Shown: positions 1 to 7,352, numbered from the stretch's first letter. The stretch: DNA of 64,000 nt from Acidisarcina sp963790505 (GCA_963790505.1 CAWBOT010000002.1:620001-684000), one strand, 5' to 3'. Notes: generated by a model from the sequence alone, not told the origin. Made by a program: numbers and translations.

Positions 1-1
1 G

Positions 2-286
2 GCGGGGACGCTCAAGAAATCTCCTCTGAAGCAGCTGGTGGCGGCGACCAGCGTGGGCATCGTCGAGGGAAACGTCCTGCTCGACCTCGCCTACGAAGAA
101 GACTCGCAGGCCGAGGTGGACACGAATGTCGTCATGACCGAGGACGGTGGCCTCGTCGAGGTGCAAGGCACGGCGGAGCGGGGCTCGTTCCCCCGTGTGC
201 TCCTGCTCGAGATGCTGGACTATGCCGAAGCCGGCATCCAGCAGCTCTTCCGCGCCCAGCGCGAGCTGCTGGGCAGAGAAATCTAG
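2..286 (+). CDS. rph: Ribonuclease PH, C-terminal part (truncated by window edge)
   Basis: The frame is open from the first bases and encodes about 94 residues. They match the end of RNase PH: a VAATSVGIV strand, then LLDLAYEEDSQAEVD and NVVMTEDGGLVEVQGTAE. RNase PH is a hexameric phosphate-dependent 3'-5' exonuclease that trims tRNA 3' ends. The paired acidic residues in the YEED and AEVD stretch belong to the conserved catalytic core. Only the last third of the usual roughly 240 residues is inside the window, so nothing can be said about the start or upstream neighbours. The gene ends at a TAG followed by about 300 bases without a gene. Confidence 0.9.
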   Translation, partial: AGTLKKSPLKQLVAATSVGIVEGNVLLDLAYEEDSQAEVDTNVVMTEDGGLVEVQGTAERGSFPRVLLLEMLDYAEAGIQQLFRAQRELLGREI

Positions 287-582
287 CGCGCCCGCATCCT
301 CTTCCGATCATGCTCGCTTCGAACAAAGCAGAGTGAGGTGTCATGAGAAACAACTCCTCTAAGCAGGGTTTTTTCCCAGGAAAAAGCCTGCATGACAATT
401 GCCGGACACCTTACAGCAACTCTGCTTTTGCTCTAGAATCATTCACGCGGAGCAATGAGCCGGGCGACGGAATTGTTGCCACTCCCTTCCGGCTTTCGCG
501 ATCTTATATAAGCGGCTAAGCGGCCCGGTGACCGCCAACCATCACGAAAAGAGTTTTCACATCAGGTACGAGGAGAAATCAC
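287..582. other. Intergenic region upstream of the aldolase gene
   Basis: About 300 bases with no supported gene. A Shine-Dalgarno-like AGGAG lies just before the aldolase ATG at 583. An AT-rich TTATATAA stretch near 504-511 could belong to a promoter, but I could not pair it with a well-placed -35 element, so no promoter is called. Confidence 0.4.
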
Positions 583-1605
583 ATGAGTAGCCACCACCCC
601 ACCATCACTCCGGGTAAGCTGGCCGGTCTGCGGGCATTGTCGGACGAGCGCGGCGTGATCGCCGCCGCGGCGATGGACCAGCGCGGTTCGCTCAAGAAGT
701 CGCTCGCCAAGGAAAAAGGCGTCGCGGAGATGCCCGACTCGGCGCTGATCGAGTTCAAGGAACTGGTCACCGACGTCCTCACCCGGCACGCCTCGGCGAT
801 CCTGCTCGATCCCGAGTTCGGCCTGCCCGCCTCGCACAAGCGCAACGGCAAGGGACTGCTGCTCGCCTATGAGAAGACCGGCTACGATGCGGCCACCCCC
901 GGCCGCCTGCCCGACCTGCTCGACGTCTGGTCGGTGCGCCGCTTGAAAGACGCAGGCGCGGACGCCATCAAGATCCTGCTCTACTACACGCCCTATGAAA
1001 AGACCCCGATCAACGACCTCAAGCACGCCTGGACGGAGCGGATCGGCGACGAGTGCGTCGCCCACGACATTCCCTTCTTCCTCGAGCTGGTCGGCTACGA
1101 TGCCCACGGCGGCGACGAGAAGTCGATCGAGTTCGCCAAGAAGAAGCCCGATATCGTCTCCGGCTCCATGGCCGAGTTCGGCAAGAAGCAATATAACGTC
1201 GACGTGCTGAAGGTCGAGGTCCCGATCCAGATGGAGTTCGTCTCCGGCACCAGGGCCTTCAAGGGCGATGCGGCCTATACCCGCGAAGAGGCGCTGCAGC
1301 ACTTCCGCGATGCGGCGGCGATGTCCCACAAGCCCTTTATCTATCTCTCGGCGGGAGTTTCAAATCCCGTCTTCATCGAGACGCTCGAGCTGGCTGGCGA
1401 GAGCGGCACCACCTTCAACGGCGTGCTCTGCGGACGCGCGACCTGGAAGGACGGCATCGCCGTCTACGCCAAGCAGGGCGCCAAGGCCTTTGAAGACTGG
1501 CTCAACACCAAGGGCGTCGAGAACATCGAGAACGTCAACCATGCGCTCAAGTCGGCCCATTCGTGGTTCAGCAAGCTGGGCGTGGGCGCTGAGGTCCACG
1601 CCTGA
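583..1605 (+). CDS. lacD: Tagatose-1,6-bisphosphate aldolase-like protein (LacD/DhnA family)
   Basis: 340 residues, close to the usual LacD length of about 325-330. The family cleaves tagatose 1,6-bisphosphate to dihydroxyacetone phosphate and glyceraldehyde 3-phosphate through a Schiff-base lysine in a TIM barrel. Recognisable stretches are AAAMDQRGSL near residue 30, LLDPEFGLPA near 84, and the VLKVEVP strand near 210, which carries the lysine expected to form the Schiff base. A strong AGGAG precedes the ATG, and a rho-independent terminator follows, so the gene is probably monocistronic. No other lac/tagatose pathway gene is nearby, so the true substrate could be another ketose bisphosphate. 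Confidence 0.85.
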   Translation: MSSHHPTITPGKLAGLRALSDERGVIAAAAMDQRGSLKKSLAKEKGVAEMPDSALIEFKELVTDVLTRHASAILLDPEFGLPASHKRNGKGLLLAYEKTGYDAATPGRLPDLLDVWSVRRLKDAGADAIKILLYYTPYEKTPINDLKHAWTERIGDECVAHDIPFFLELVGYDAHGGDEKSIEFAKKKPDIVSGSMAEFGKKQYNVDVLKVEVPIQMEFVSGTRAFKGDAAYTREEALQHFRDAAAMSHKPFIYLSAGVSNPVFIETLELAGESGTTFNGVLCGRATWKDGIAVYAKQGAKAFEDWLNTKGVENIENVNHALKSAHSWFSKLGVGAEVHA

Positions 1606-1635
1606 GGCTGGCCTACAAACATTCATTCAGCAAGA

Positions 1636-1678
1636 GCAACGCCGCGGAAGCCTCGAGCCTTCGCGGCGTGTTGCTTTT
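1636..1678 (+). terminator. Rho-independent terminator after the aldolase gene
   Basis: A GC-rich inverted repeat (arms GCAACGCCGCG and CGCGGCGTGTTGC, with inner GAAG/CTTC pairing) is followed directly by TTTT. It starts about 30 bases after the aldolase stop codon. Confidence 0.8.
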
Positions 1679-1757
1679 CAAGCGCGCTTCAGTTCGGCAA
1701 ACTCCGTGAGCGAACTAGCCTGCGGGGCCTGCGCTCCCGGCGGGTGGCTGTAGATGA

Positions 1758-2690
1758 TCAAGAGGTTGTTCCGATATCGGAACGGCTGATGGGCGGCTTG
1801 TAGTTGAGGCTACCATGGGGTCTTTGGTAGTTGTAGTAGTCGGTCCAGGGTTGCAGGTGTTGGTCTCGCTGCGCCGATTCGGTCCAGTGTTTGGCGTAGG
1901 CCCATTCGCGCAGCGCGGTCTGGATAAAGCGCTCCGCCTTGCCATTGGTTCGAGGCGTATACGGTCGGGTGCGGCGGTGTTGGAGCTGCATTTGCTGGCA
2001 GGCCATGCGGAACTGTCCGGAGCGGTAGCAGCTGCCGTTGTCGGTGAGCAGGGCGCGCACCCCGATGCCGTGGCGGGCGAAGAAGTCCACCGCCGAGTGG
2101 AGGAAACCGATGGTGGTTTCAGCCTTCTGATCGGGCAGCATCTGGGTAAAGGCCATGCGCGAGTGATCGTCGATGGCCACATGCAGGGCCAGAAAACCGG
2201 GATGCTTGCTCTTGCCCCGCAGCCGCCCATCGCCGCGCCGGCTCACCTCGGAGAAGCGCGTCATGCCCTTGATATCGAGGTGCAGCAGATCTCCGGGTCT
2301 CGGATGCTCGTAGCGCTGCACGGGCGGGGGCGGATTCAGATCGCGCCATCGGCTCAGCCGTGCGCGGCGAAGAATCCGGCTCACCGAAGCCGGGCTCAGC
2401 CCGGTGCGCCGCGCGATCTCGTAGCCAGGCATGTGGCCGCGGCGAAGAACAACAACCTCTTCCACTAAAGAAGAACTTGTCTGCCGTGGACAACAGCGCG
2501 GACGTGAACTGCGATCTCCCAGCCCAGCTACGCCGGACTCAAGGTAACGCCCAACCCACTTGGCTACCGTCTTGGCAGTAACGCGGAAGGCGGCCGCGGC
2601 CGCCTTCCGCGTCGCCCCCTGCTCCACAACAAATCTGGATAACGACTCTCGACTGCGAAAGCTAAGTCGGGCATTCTTATGAATGTCCAT
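1758..2690 (-). CDS. IS481-family transposase
   Basis: 310 residues. The N-terminal third is helix-turn-helix DNA-binding (RKAAAAAFRVTAKTVAKWV near residues 28-46, then a second HTH around the PGYEIARRTGLSPASVSRIL stretch). The C-terminal integrase-fold core carries the DDE triad: D in LLHLDIKGM, D in LLTDNGSCY, and E in NGKAERFIQ. The family's C-terminal YNYQRPHGSL motif is present. An SD-like GGAGGG lies five bases before the ATG. The start codon lies in one arm of a 12-bp inverted repeat (2684-2695 and 2744-2755), which could hide it in transcripts entering from outside the element. Confidence 0.93.
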   Translation of the reverse strand: MDIHKNARLSFRSRESLSRFVVEQGATRKAAAAAFRVTAKTVAKWVGRYLESGVAGLGDRSSRPRCCPRQTSSSLVEEVVVLRRGHMPGYEIARRTGLSPASVSRILRRARLSRWRDLNPPPPVQRYEHPRPGDLLHLDIKGMTRFSEVSRRGDGRLRGKSKHPGFLALHVAIDDHSRMAFTQMLPDQKAETTIGFLHSAVDFFARHGIGVRALLTDNGSCYRSGQFRMACQQMQLQHRRTRPYTPRTNGKAERFIQTALREWAYAKHWTESAQRDQHLQPWTDYYNYQRPHGSLNYKPPISRSDIGTTS

Positions 2691-2755
2691 TCGATCCCTC
2701 CGAAGTTCCTAGTTGCTCGTCACAACCAGCTTCTCCGGTTCAAATCGAATGGACA
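2684..2755 (-). promoter_or_regulatory. Inverted repeat spanning the IS481 transposase start (possible read-through block)
   Basis: TGTCCATTCGAT at 2684-2695 and ATCGAATGGACA at 2744-2755 are perfect reverse complements. The first arm contains the transposase ATG. An mRNA begun outside the element would carry both arms and could fold so that the start codon is paired. An mRNA begun between the arms would not. Similar foldbacks are known in IS10 and IS50; the regulatory role here is inferred. Confidence 0.55.
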
Positions 2756-2804
2756 ACCTCTTGAAACATCACAGGTGGCCCAGGTCTGAAAGTCTGAACC
2801 GAAG

Positions 2805-2837
2805 CGGGTGCCCCATGTCTCGCGTTTGAGACATGGG
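2805..2837 (+). repeat. REP palindrome upstream of the RAYT gene
   Basis: Head CGGGTGCC followed by a hairpin with 9-bp arms CCCATGTCT and AGACATGGG around an 8-base loop. A shortened relative (GGTGGCCCAGGTCTG) lies just upstream at 2774-2788, where the IS481 element has landed. Confidence 0.8.
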
Positions 2838-2850
2838 CTACGATGGTCGC

Positions 2851-3399
2851 ATGGCGAAGGGTCTGGTCCGCTACCAGCAATCCGGACAGTTTCACTTCGT
2901 GACGTTCAGTTGTTACGCACGGCAACCGCACCTCGGTAATTGCGTTGCTCGCGAGCTATTCGAACGTTCTCTGGAGACGATGCGCAAGCGCTACCGCTTC
3001 ATAGTCGCGGGATATGTCGTCATGCCCGAACACATCCACATGCTGGTGAGCGAACCGGAGACGGTTCTGCTGTCGCGAGCGATCCAGGCGCTGAAGTTGT
3101 CGGTCGCGGTGCAGCGCCGCGAGCGGCCCTTCTGGCAGCCGCGCTACTACGATTTCAATGTTTGGTCGGAGCGCAAGCGGGTGGAGAAGCTCCGGTACAT
3201 GCACCGCAATCCGGTGAAGCGTGGATTGGTTGGCGAACCGTCGGAGTGGCTATGGTCTACTTTCATCCATTGGGCGACTGGCGAGGTTGGCACGGTCGAA
3301 ATCGAGTCGCAGTGGACGGCGACACGCCGAGAGTGTGGCATCATGGAAACCCAGGTCTCAAATGCGAGACCTGGGCCACCCACTGCGGTGCAAGAATGA
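2851..3399 (+). CDS. REP-associated tyrosine transposase (RAYT, Y1_Tnp family)
   Basis: 182 residues from the ATG at 2851. An in-frame ATG at 2833 is disfavoured because it lies inside the upstream REP hairpin. RAYTs are single-domain HUH-type endonucleases thought to mobilise REP palindromes. Visible motifs are FHFVTFSCYARQP at the N-terminus, the metal-binding HIHML within MPEHIHMLVSEP, and LRYMHRNPVKRGLV, whose Tyr is the likely nucleophile. REP palindromes flank the gene in inverted orientation. The downstream one (3350-3381) is inside the coding end, so the last residues are REP-encoded. This arrangement is typical of a gene coupled to its own repeats. Confidence 0.9.
   Translation: MAKGLVRYQQSGQFHFVTFSCYARQPHLGNCVARELFERSLETMRKRYRFIVAGYVVMPEHIHMLVSEPETVLLSRAIQALKLSVAVQRRERPFWQPRYYDFNVWSERKRVEKLRYMHRNPVKRGLVGEPSEWLWSTFIHWATGEVGTVEIESQWTATRRECGIMETQVSNARPGPPTAVQE
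3350..3381 (-). repeat. REP palindrome inside the 3' end of the RAYT gene (inverted copy)
   Basis: Arms CCCAGGTCT (3350-3358) and AGACCTGGG (3367-3375), followed by CCACCC, the reverse complement of the GGGTGG head. A partial copy, ATATGGGCCACCC, follows at 3403-3415. Orientation is opposite to the REP upstream of the RAYT gene. Confidence 0.8.
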
Positions 3400-3415
3400 T
3401 CAGATATGGGCCACC

Positions 3416-3710
3416 CGCCAATGGAACGCCGAACCTTGCAAACGTAGATGCTAAGACTCTAGCTGCGACTGGGACGCCCGTTACACCGCAGCAAGCGCAG
3501 GACTTGGCCAATCAGGGTGTTTTCGTAGTGGGTGTCATTTCCGAGACCGGACACGGGCATATCGTCAGCGTTCGTCCGGAGCTAATACCAGGGACACAGG
3601 ACGTTGGGAAGTATGGGCCGCTGGTGAACAACATCGGGGGCCATGTCGGCGTCACGAACGCGAACAATGCCTTCGGAGGGGCCACGCCAAAATACTATGT
3701 GCCGAAATAA
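3416..3710 (+). pseudogene. 3' remnant of a probable secreted effector/amidase-like protein
   Basis: About 97 codons remain open in one frame from the edge of the REP repeat to a TAA. The text includes TPQQAQDLANQGVFVVGVI, then GHGHIVSVRPE, GPLVNNIGGHVGV and a C-terminal KYYVPK. A Gly-His pair followed by a hydrophobic strand is what the histidine part of an NlpC/P60- or CHAP-like cysteine peptidase domain looks like, but this is only a resemblance. There is no start codon or upstream domain, and the expected catalytic Cys half is missing. The break coincides with the REP/RAYT block. The stop overlaps the start of the next gene, as in effector-immunity pairs. Confidence 0.5.
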
Positions 3711-4332
3711 TGATCTGATCCAAAAGGGAATGTTCCTGCTCGTTCTGACGATGGCTGTGAGCGGTTGGTCTCAACCGCAGCAGCCCGTCGCCGATGCAAC
3801 ATCAACAGCGCAGCCCTTCGATGGCAAATGGTGGTCGAAGACAACCGCCGATGAGCACTCCAGCTTCATCAACGGAGCGGCTGACTGCCTAACCTGGACT
3901 GCACACGAAAAGGGGTTCAATGCGACTCCAGAGCAGCTTGTGGTGAAAATCGACAAGTTTTATAAAGAGCATCCTGAGTCTGCCAATCTTGGCGTCGTAG
4001 AGGTCTGGCAAAAGCTCTGGGCAAAGATGCCGCCTAGTCCTGCCTCTGCACAGCAGGGGGAGACTTGGAAAAATGCTCACTGGTACCTAGACGGCTACTG
4101 GTGGATGGATGAAACGCCGGATCAAAAGCAGGGCTTCGTGGAGGCATATCTCTGGTGCATGAAAACCCACGTCCCGAATCCAGCGGAGACGTACTCCAAA
4201 CCTGCCAGCCTCTACGTCGCTAAAATCGACGCCTTCGTAAAGGCGAATGCCGGTACCAAGACCGACCGGGAGAAGGTCGCCTTGATCCTGCTCCGCTACA
4301 AAGACAAAGAACCCGTCGTCACATCGAAGTGA
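3697..4332 (+). CDS. Secreted two-repeat protein, possible immunity partner (Rap1a/Tai-like)
   Basis: 211 residues from the ATG at 3697, which overlaps the preceding remnant by 14 bases. An ATG at 3730 is a possible alternative. A signal peptide is visible (MFLLVLTMAVSGWSQPQQ). The mature part appears to hold two copies of one unit: GKWWSKTTADEHSSFINGAADC near residue 45 and GYWWMDETPDQKQGFVEAYLWC near 130. Each is followed by a VxKIDxF helix. The F-x-x-G-x-x-x-C pattern in a small periplasmic protein resembles Rap1a/Tai-type immunity proteins. Position directly after an effector-like 3' remnant supports an immunity role, but the toxin is not intact. Function is inferred. Confidence 0.6.
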   Translation: MCRNNDLIQKGMFLLVLTMAVSGWSQPQQPVADATSTAQPFDGKWWSKTTADEHSSFINGAADCLTWTAHEKGFNATPEQLVVKIDKFYKEHPESANLGVVEVWQKLWAKMPPSPASAQQGETWKNAHWYLDGYWWMDETPDQKQGFVEAYLWCMKTHVPNPAETYSKPASLYVAKIDAFVKANAGTKTDREKVALILLRYKDKEPVVTSK

Positions 4333-4364
4333 TCCCTCTGATCCATCCCGTTGCAGAAGTCGCC

Positions 4365-4388
4365 ACAGGCCGCCGCTAGGTGGCCTGT
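4365..4388 (+). repeat. Hairpin downstream of the two-repeat protein
   Basis: Arms ACAGGCCGCC and GGTGGCCTGT enclose a GCTA loop, with one G-T pair. It starts about 30 bases after the stop codon, but no T-run follows, so termination is only a possibility. Confidence 0.45.
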
Positions 4389-4772
4389 AGCGCGTTCGTG
4401 GGCTGTCTTCTGGCCTCCGTGCCGCCCCGAAGCAAAAGCACGGTGCTCTGCACCGGATTTAGGGTGACACGTCATGTATGAAAGCGCGTGTTGTCAAGGG
4501 GGTGTTTTTGCTTTCGTTTTTCTTTTAGTGGCGTGTTTTAGTGAGGCTGCGTCTTGGCGCGGCTGCTTGGTCAACCGGTGCTCTCTCTCTCCTCGCTGTG
4601 GTTTTTGCTCTTACTCTTCGCCCTGGTTAGCTCGTGATATTGCTTCGTCGGGAATCATGTATTCGCCGTGACATCCGGCATGAGCCTGTGCGAATCGGCT
4701 GCCGCATTCACCCCGAGACCTGGTTGCCGGTCAGGCGTGTCTCGCGTTTAGCCGAACCTGGACGAACCGGGT
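4389..4772. other. Intergenic stretch without a supported gene
   Basis: Lower-GC and T-rich around 4500-4550. A 65-codon open frame at 4474-4671 has no recognisable domain and atypical composition, and is not called. Confidence 0.4.
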
Positions 4773-5034
4773 TCAGGCCGCGTTGACGCTCGTCGAACGC
4801 GGGGCTGGATCTTTGTAAGGCTGCTGTTTGCGCAGCACCCAATAGCTGGCCTCGGCCAGATGGCGCGCGATGGCGACCACGGCGCGGCCGTGCCCTTTGT
4901 TGGGCGCGAGGCGTTGATAGAGCCGTTCGACGTGGGTTCCGCGATACGCCTTGATCCTTAGTGAACAGGTGGCGGCTTCGACGAAGCCCCACTTGAGATA
5001 CTGGTTGACGTTGCGGCAGGTTCCTCCGTGGCGG
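4773..5034 (-). pseudogene. IS110-family transposase, C-terminal fragment
   Basis: Read on the minus strand, the region encodes about 87 codons ending in TGA. They contain RHGGTCRNVNQYLKWGFVEAA, then HVERLYQRLAPNKGHGRAV and ARHLAEASYWVLRKQQPY. This matches the last part of IS110/IS116/IS902 transposases (Transposase_20 domain end). The N-terminal RuvC-like DEDD half is absent. The fragment is cut off exactly where the REP cluster begins (GGATGGCTGGGTGG at 5033), so a REP-related rearrangement probably removed the rest. Confidence 0.75.
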
Positions 5035-5290
5035 ATGGCTGGGTGGCCCAGATCTCAATTTTCTAACCAATGCGGGTGCCCCAGATCTCAAATACTCACC
5101 AATGCGGGTGCCCCATGTCCCTGCCGTTGGGACATGGGTTTCTTAGGCGGTACCACGATCTCTGAAAGGTTCCCAATCCCCCACATCAGGGATGGCTGGG
5201 TCGCCCAGATCTCAATTTTCTAACCAATGCGGGTGCCTGTAGCCTGTCCTGAGCCTGTCGAAGGATCCCTGCTCTTGGGACATGGGTTTC
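5033..5290 (+). repeat. REP cluster with a 48-bp direct repeat and a nested foreign repeat
   Basis: A 48-bp unit occurs at 5033-5080 and 5190-5237 with one mismatch. Between and after these are further GCGGGTGCCCCA-headed units, one with a full hairpin (5104-5137, ending TTGGGACATGGG). In the last unit a 28-bp segment at 5238-5265 replaces the CCATG part of the hairpin's left side. It contains CCTGAGCCTGTCGAAGGA, a sequence known as a dispersed repeat in many genomes. Heads match the REPs around the RAYT gene at 2851-3399. Confidence 0.8.
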
Positions 5291-5729
5291 TCTCCAAATA
5301 CCACGAATGTCGAGGCCAGATGGCCCATTCAAACCCTGGCGGTTGGGCTTGAGCGGGTTTAGCTTTCAAGAAGCCAAACCCATTCCCAAATCGGGAAACC
5401 AGCCCAATCTTTTCCAAACAAAATGTTCCAAGATCCGCCACAGAATCTAAACTGAACGCAGGATCTAAGGGAAAACAATTGCGGCCGCTGTCGCGCTGCG
5501 GAGGAAAGCCCGTCCCGCACGCCATCGCCGAGCAATTGGGAGACGCCTCGAATGGAATATTCCGCAAAATCCGCGAATACCCCCTCAATGGAATCATTGA
5601 TTTACCCGATATCTTCCGCCCCAAACCGATGAAAACAAAGATTTAAGAAGAAAATCCCAGGGGGCAGGGGGTCTATAGCGAACAGGCGGCGAAACCGGGG
5701 AGGAGCTATCCCGGTCTAAAGCCTCAATT
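5291..5729. other. Non-coding stretch, possible gene remnant on the plus strand
   Basis: No confident gene. On the plus strand a frame is open from about 5359 to a TAA at 5643 and includes CGGKPVPHAIAEQLGDASNG, but it has no start signal and I do not recognise the family. The overlapping minus-strand open frame is largely a translation of repeat DNA. Confidence 0.35.
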
Positions 5730-6506
5730 TCACGGCATCTTCTCGGAGGCCATCAGCTCCGCAAACTCCGCCGTCTTGCGCAGTTTGGCGAACTGCGGAT
5801 CCTGCATCAGGCGCTTGCTGTCGCTGAAGCCTTCGTTGATGGCCTTGCGCAGGAACTCGATGGCGCGGTCCTCCATCCCCGCCTGGGCGAAGATCTCGGC
5901 GAGCGAGTAATCGAGCCACGCGCGCTCCTCAACCGGGGCGGTTTCGGGGATGATCTGGCCGGCCTCCCCGCCAAAGATCGACGGGTCGATGGCAAAGGCG
6001 GCGCGATAGGCGGAGACGCCCTGCTTGATCTTTCCTTCGGCAAAGTAGGCCGTGCCGAGGTTGCTGTATGTCGAGGCCGATTGCGGATCGAGCCGGAGCG
6101 AGCGGCGATAGAGCTTCTCGGCCCGCCTGTAATCCTTTTCGCCGTAATACACTGCGCCCAGGTTATTGATCGCCTCGGGATACTTCGGCCGGAGGATCAA
6201 GGCCTCCTCGTAGTCCATCTTTGCCTGATCGAGGGCGTAGACGTGATGGTAGGCGATGCCCAGCTTGTTCCAGACCACTGCGGAAGGCTCCGCCTTACGG
6301 TAGGCGTCGATGGCCTCAAGGTACTGGTGATGAATCATGAACAGGTCGCCGCGGATCTCCTGGGTCAACTCCGGCGGTGCAGACGGGGGCGGCGAGGCCG
6401 GCTCCTGTAGCTTTGCGTCTGTGCCAAAGGCAACAGCACAGGGATAAAGCAGGAGCGTGAGGACGAGAGAGAGAAGCGTCGCTTTCGCGGGGCGGCGATC
6501 GTGCAT
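5730..6506 (-). CDS. Secreted TPR-repeat protein
   Basis: 258 residues. An N-terminal signal peptide (ATLLSLVLTLLLYPCAVAFG) is followed by a proline-rich linker. Tetratricopeptide units then run from about residue 50 to 190 (YLEAIDAYRKAEP, YPEAINNLGAVYYGEKDYRRAEKLYRRSLRLDP, SASTYSNLGTAYFAEGKIKQGVSAYRAAFAIDP). A C-terminal helical region includes a further TPR-like IEFLRKAINEG. TPR domains serve as protein-protein scaffolds; the partner cannot be told from sequence. It should lie in the periplasm. The adjacent genes on the same strand do not indicate a pathway. Confidence 0.8.
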   Translation of the reverse strand: MHDRRPAKATLLSLVLTLLLYPCAVAFGTDAKLQEPASPPPSAPPELTQEIRGDLFMIHHQYLEAIDAYRKAEPSAVVWNKLGIAYHHVYALDQAKMDYEEALILRPKYPEAINNLGAVYYGEKDYRRAEKLYRRSLRLDPQSASTYSNLGTAYFAEGKIKQGVSAYRAAFAIDPSIFGGEAGQIIPETAPVEERAWLDYSLAEIFAQAGMEDRAIEFLRKAINEGFSDSKRLMQDPQFAKLRKTAEFAELMASEKMP

Positions 6507-6605
6507 ACATCACCTCCAAAAACGCGATGAGCCAGTCTTACGCCGCGAAATAGCGATTGGCAAGAGGCAAGCTTGAAATCTTCACCTCGCTGGGTTGACC
6601 CAGGG

Positions 6606-7352
6606 TCAGTCGGGCGGATTCTCGATCTGCACCGCCCCGTGGCTGAGCGCCCAGGCGACGAATCCCTCAGGCGGATTCTTGATCCCCGCGATATTGGCGC
6701 CCTTCATGTTGCGGATATTCTTCCAGCGAAGGTTCCGCAGGTCGGCCTGTCTCAGATCGGCGCCGCCGAGGTCTGTATCGCTGAACGACACGCCAGTTAG
6801 ATCGCTGCCCAGCAGCGTTACTTCGCTCATGTCTGCACCCTCGAAGGAAGCGCCACTGAGTTTGGCGTTGTGGAAGTTTGCCGACTGCAGGCTGGCGTCG
6901 TCGAAGTCCGCCTCCCGAAGGTCGCTGTCGCGGAGATCGGCGGAGCTGAAGTCGGACCGAACCAGCCGCGCGTGCTCCAGCTTCAGCCCCTGCAGGAATG
7001 CCTGCGACACATCGACCCCGACGAGCGGGACCTTGTCGGCGTTGAGCTCCTGGAGTGCCTCGATGCGGCCGCCGCTGCCGCCTTTACCCTGGGCGGTATT
7101 GATGACCTGCCACGCCTGGTAGTGGCGCTGCTTGACCCGGTCGCCCGATTCACTGAAATAGAAGATCACGGCGATGAGCACGGAGAAGCTGCCGAGATAT
7201 TCCAGCACCTCCAGAAACCTCCAGTTGCTCAGGCCGAATGCAGCCCACTCCGACGACCACTCCATGGCGAGGAATGGCAACGCCAAACGCGGTGCACCCT
7301 TGCTGAACTCCAGCCAGCTCACCGGACGCGTTCTTGGGGCGTGCAGGATCAT
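6606..7352 (-). CDS. Membrane-anchored pentapeptide-repeat protein
   Basis: 248 residues from the ATG at 7352, chosen because GAGGAG lies seven bases upstream; a longer frame to 7514 lacks such support. One membrane segment (LGSFSVLIAVIFYF, about residues 50-65) is followed by a juxtamembrane RVKQRHYQAWQVIN helix. A long pentapeptide-repeat region of A(D/N)LxX type follows (SDFSSADLRDSDLREADFDDASLQSANF and onward). Such repeats form a right-handed quadrilateral beta-helix. The membrane-proximal arrangement resembles family members whose helix precedes the repeats and includes EALQELN. No enzymatic function is assignable. Confidence 0.8.
   Translation of the reverse strand: MILHAPRTRPVSWLEFSKGAPRLALPFLAMEWSSEWAAFGLSNWRFLEVLEYLGSFSVLIAVIFYFSESGDRVKQRHYQAWQVINTAQGKGGSGGRIEALQELNADKVPLVGVDVSQAFLQGLKLEHARLVRSDFSSADLRDSDLREADFDDASLQSANFHNAKLSGASFEGADMSEVTLLGSDLTGVSFSDTDLGGADLRQADLRNLRWKNIRNMKGANIAGIKNPPEGFVAWALSHGAVQIENPPD

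Larger units (their letters stand above)
1749..2773 (-). mobile_element. Complete IS481-family insertion sequence
   Basis: A 1025-bp element bounded by imperfect terminal inverted repeats. The left end starts TGTAGATGATCAAGAGG at 1749 and the right end, read inward, starts TGTGATGTTTCAAGAGG at 2773. Both ends carry TGT and share CAAGAGGTTGT. The flanks are the identical hexamer GGTGGC at 1743-1748 and 2774-2779, a target-site duplication. One transposase gene fills the element on the minus strand. Intact ends, duplication and reading frame suggest a recent insertion. Confidence 0.92.

Noticed and set aside
1815..2468. 217-codon plus-strand open frame inside IS481
   Set aside because: Antisense to a transposase with a complete DDE triad; no domain or start signal.
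4474..4671. 65-codon open frame with a hydrophobic start
   Set aside because: No recognisable family, atypical T-rich composition, and no good start signal.
5033..5290. REP cluster as a CRISPR array
   Set aside because: Units differ in length and spacing, are palindromic REP types, and there are no cas genes.
5220..5624. 134-codon minus-strand open frame
   Set aside because: Its C-terminal text is a translation of REP DNA and the nested dispersed repeat; such frames are commonly spurious.
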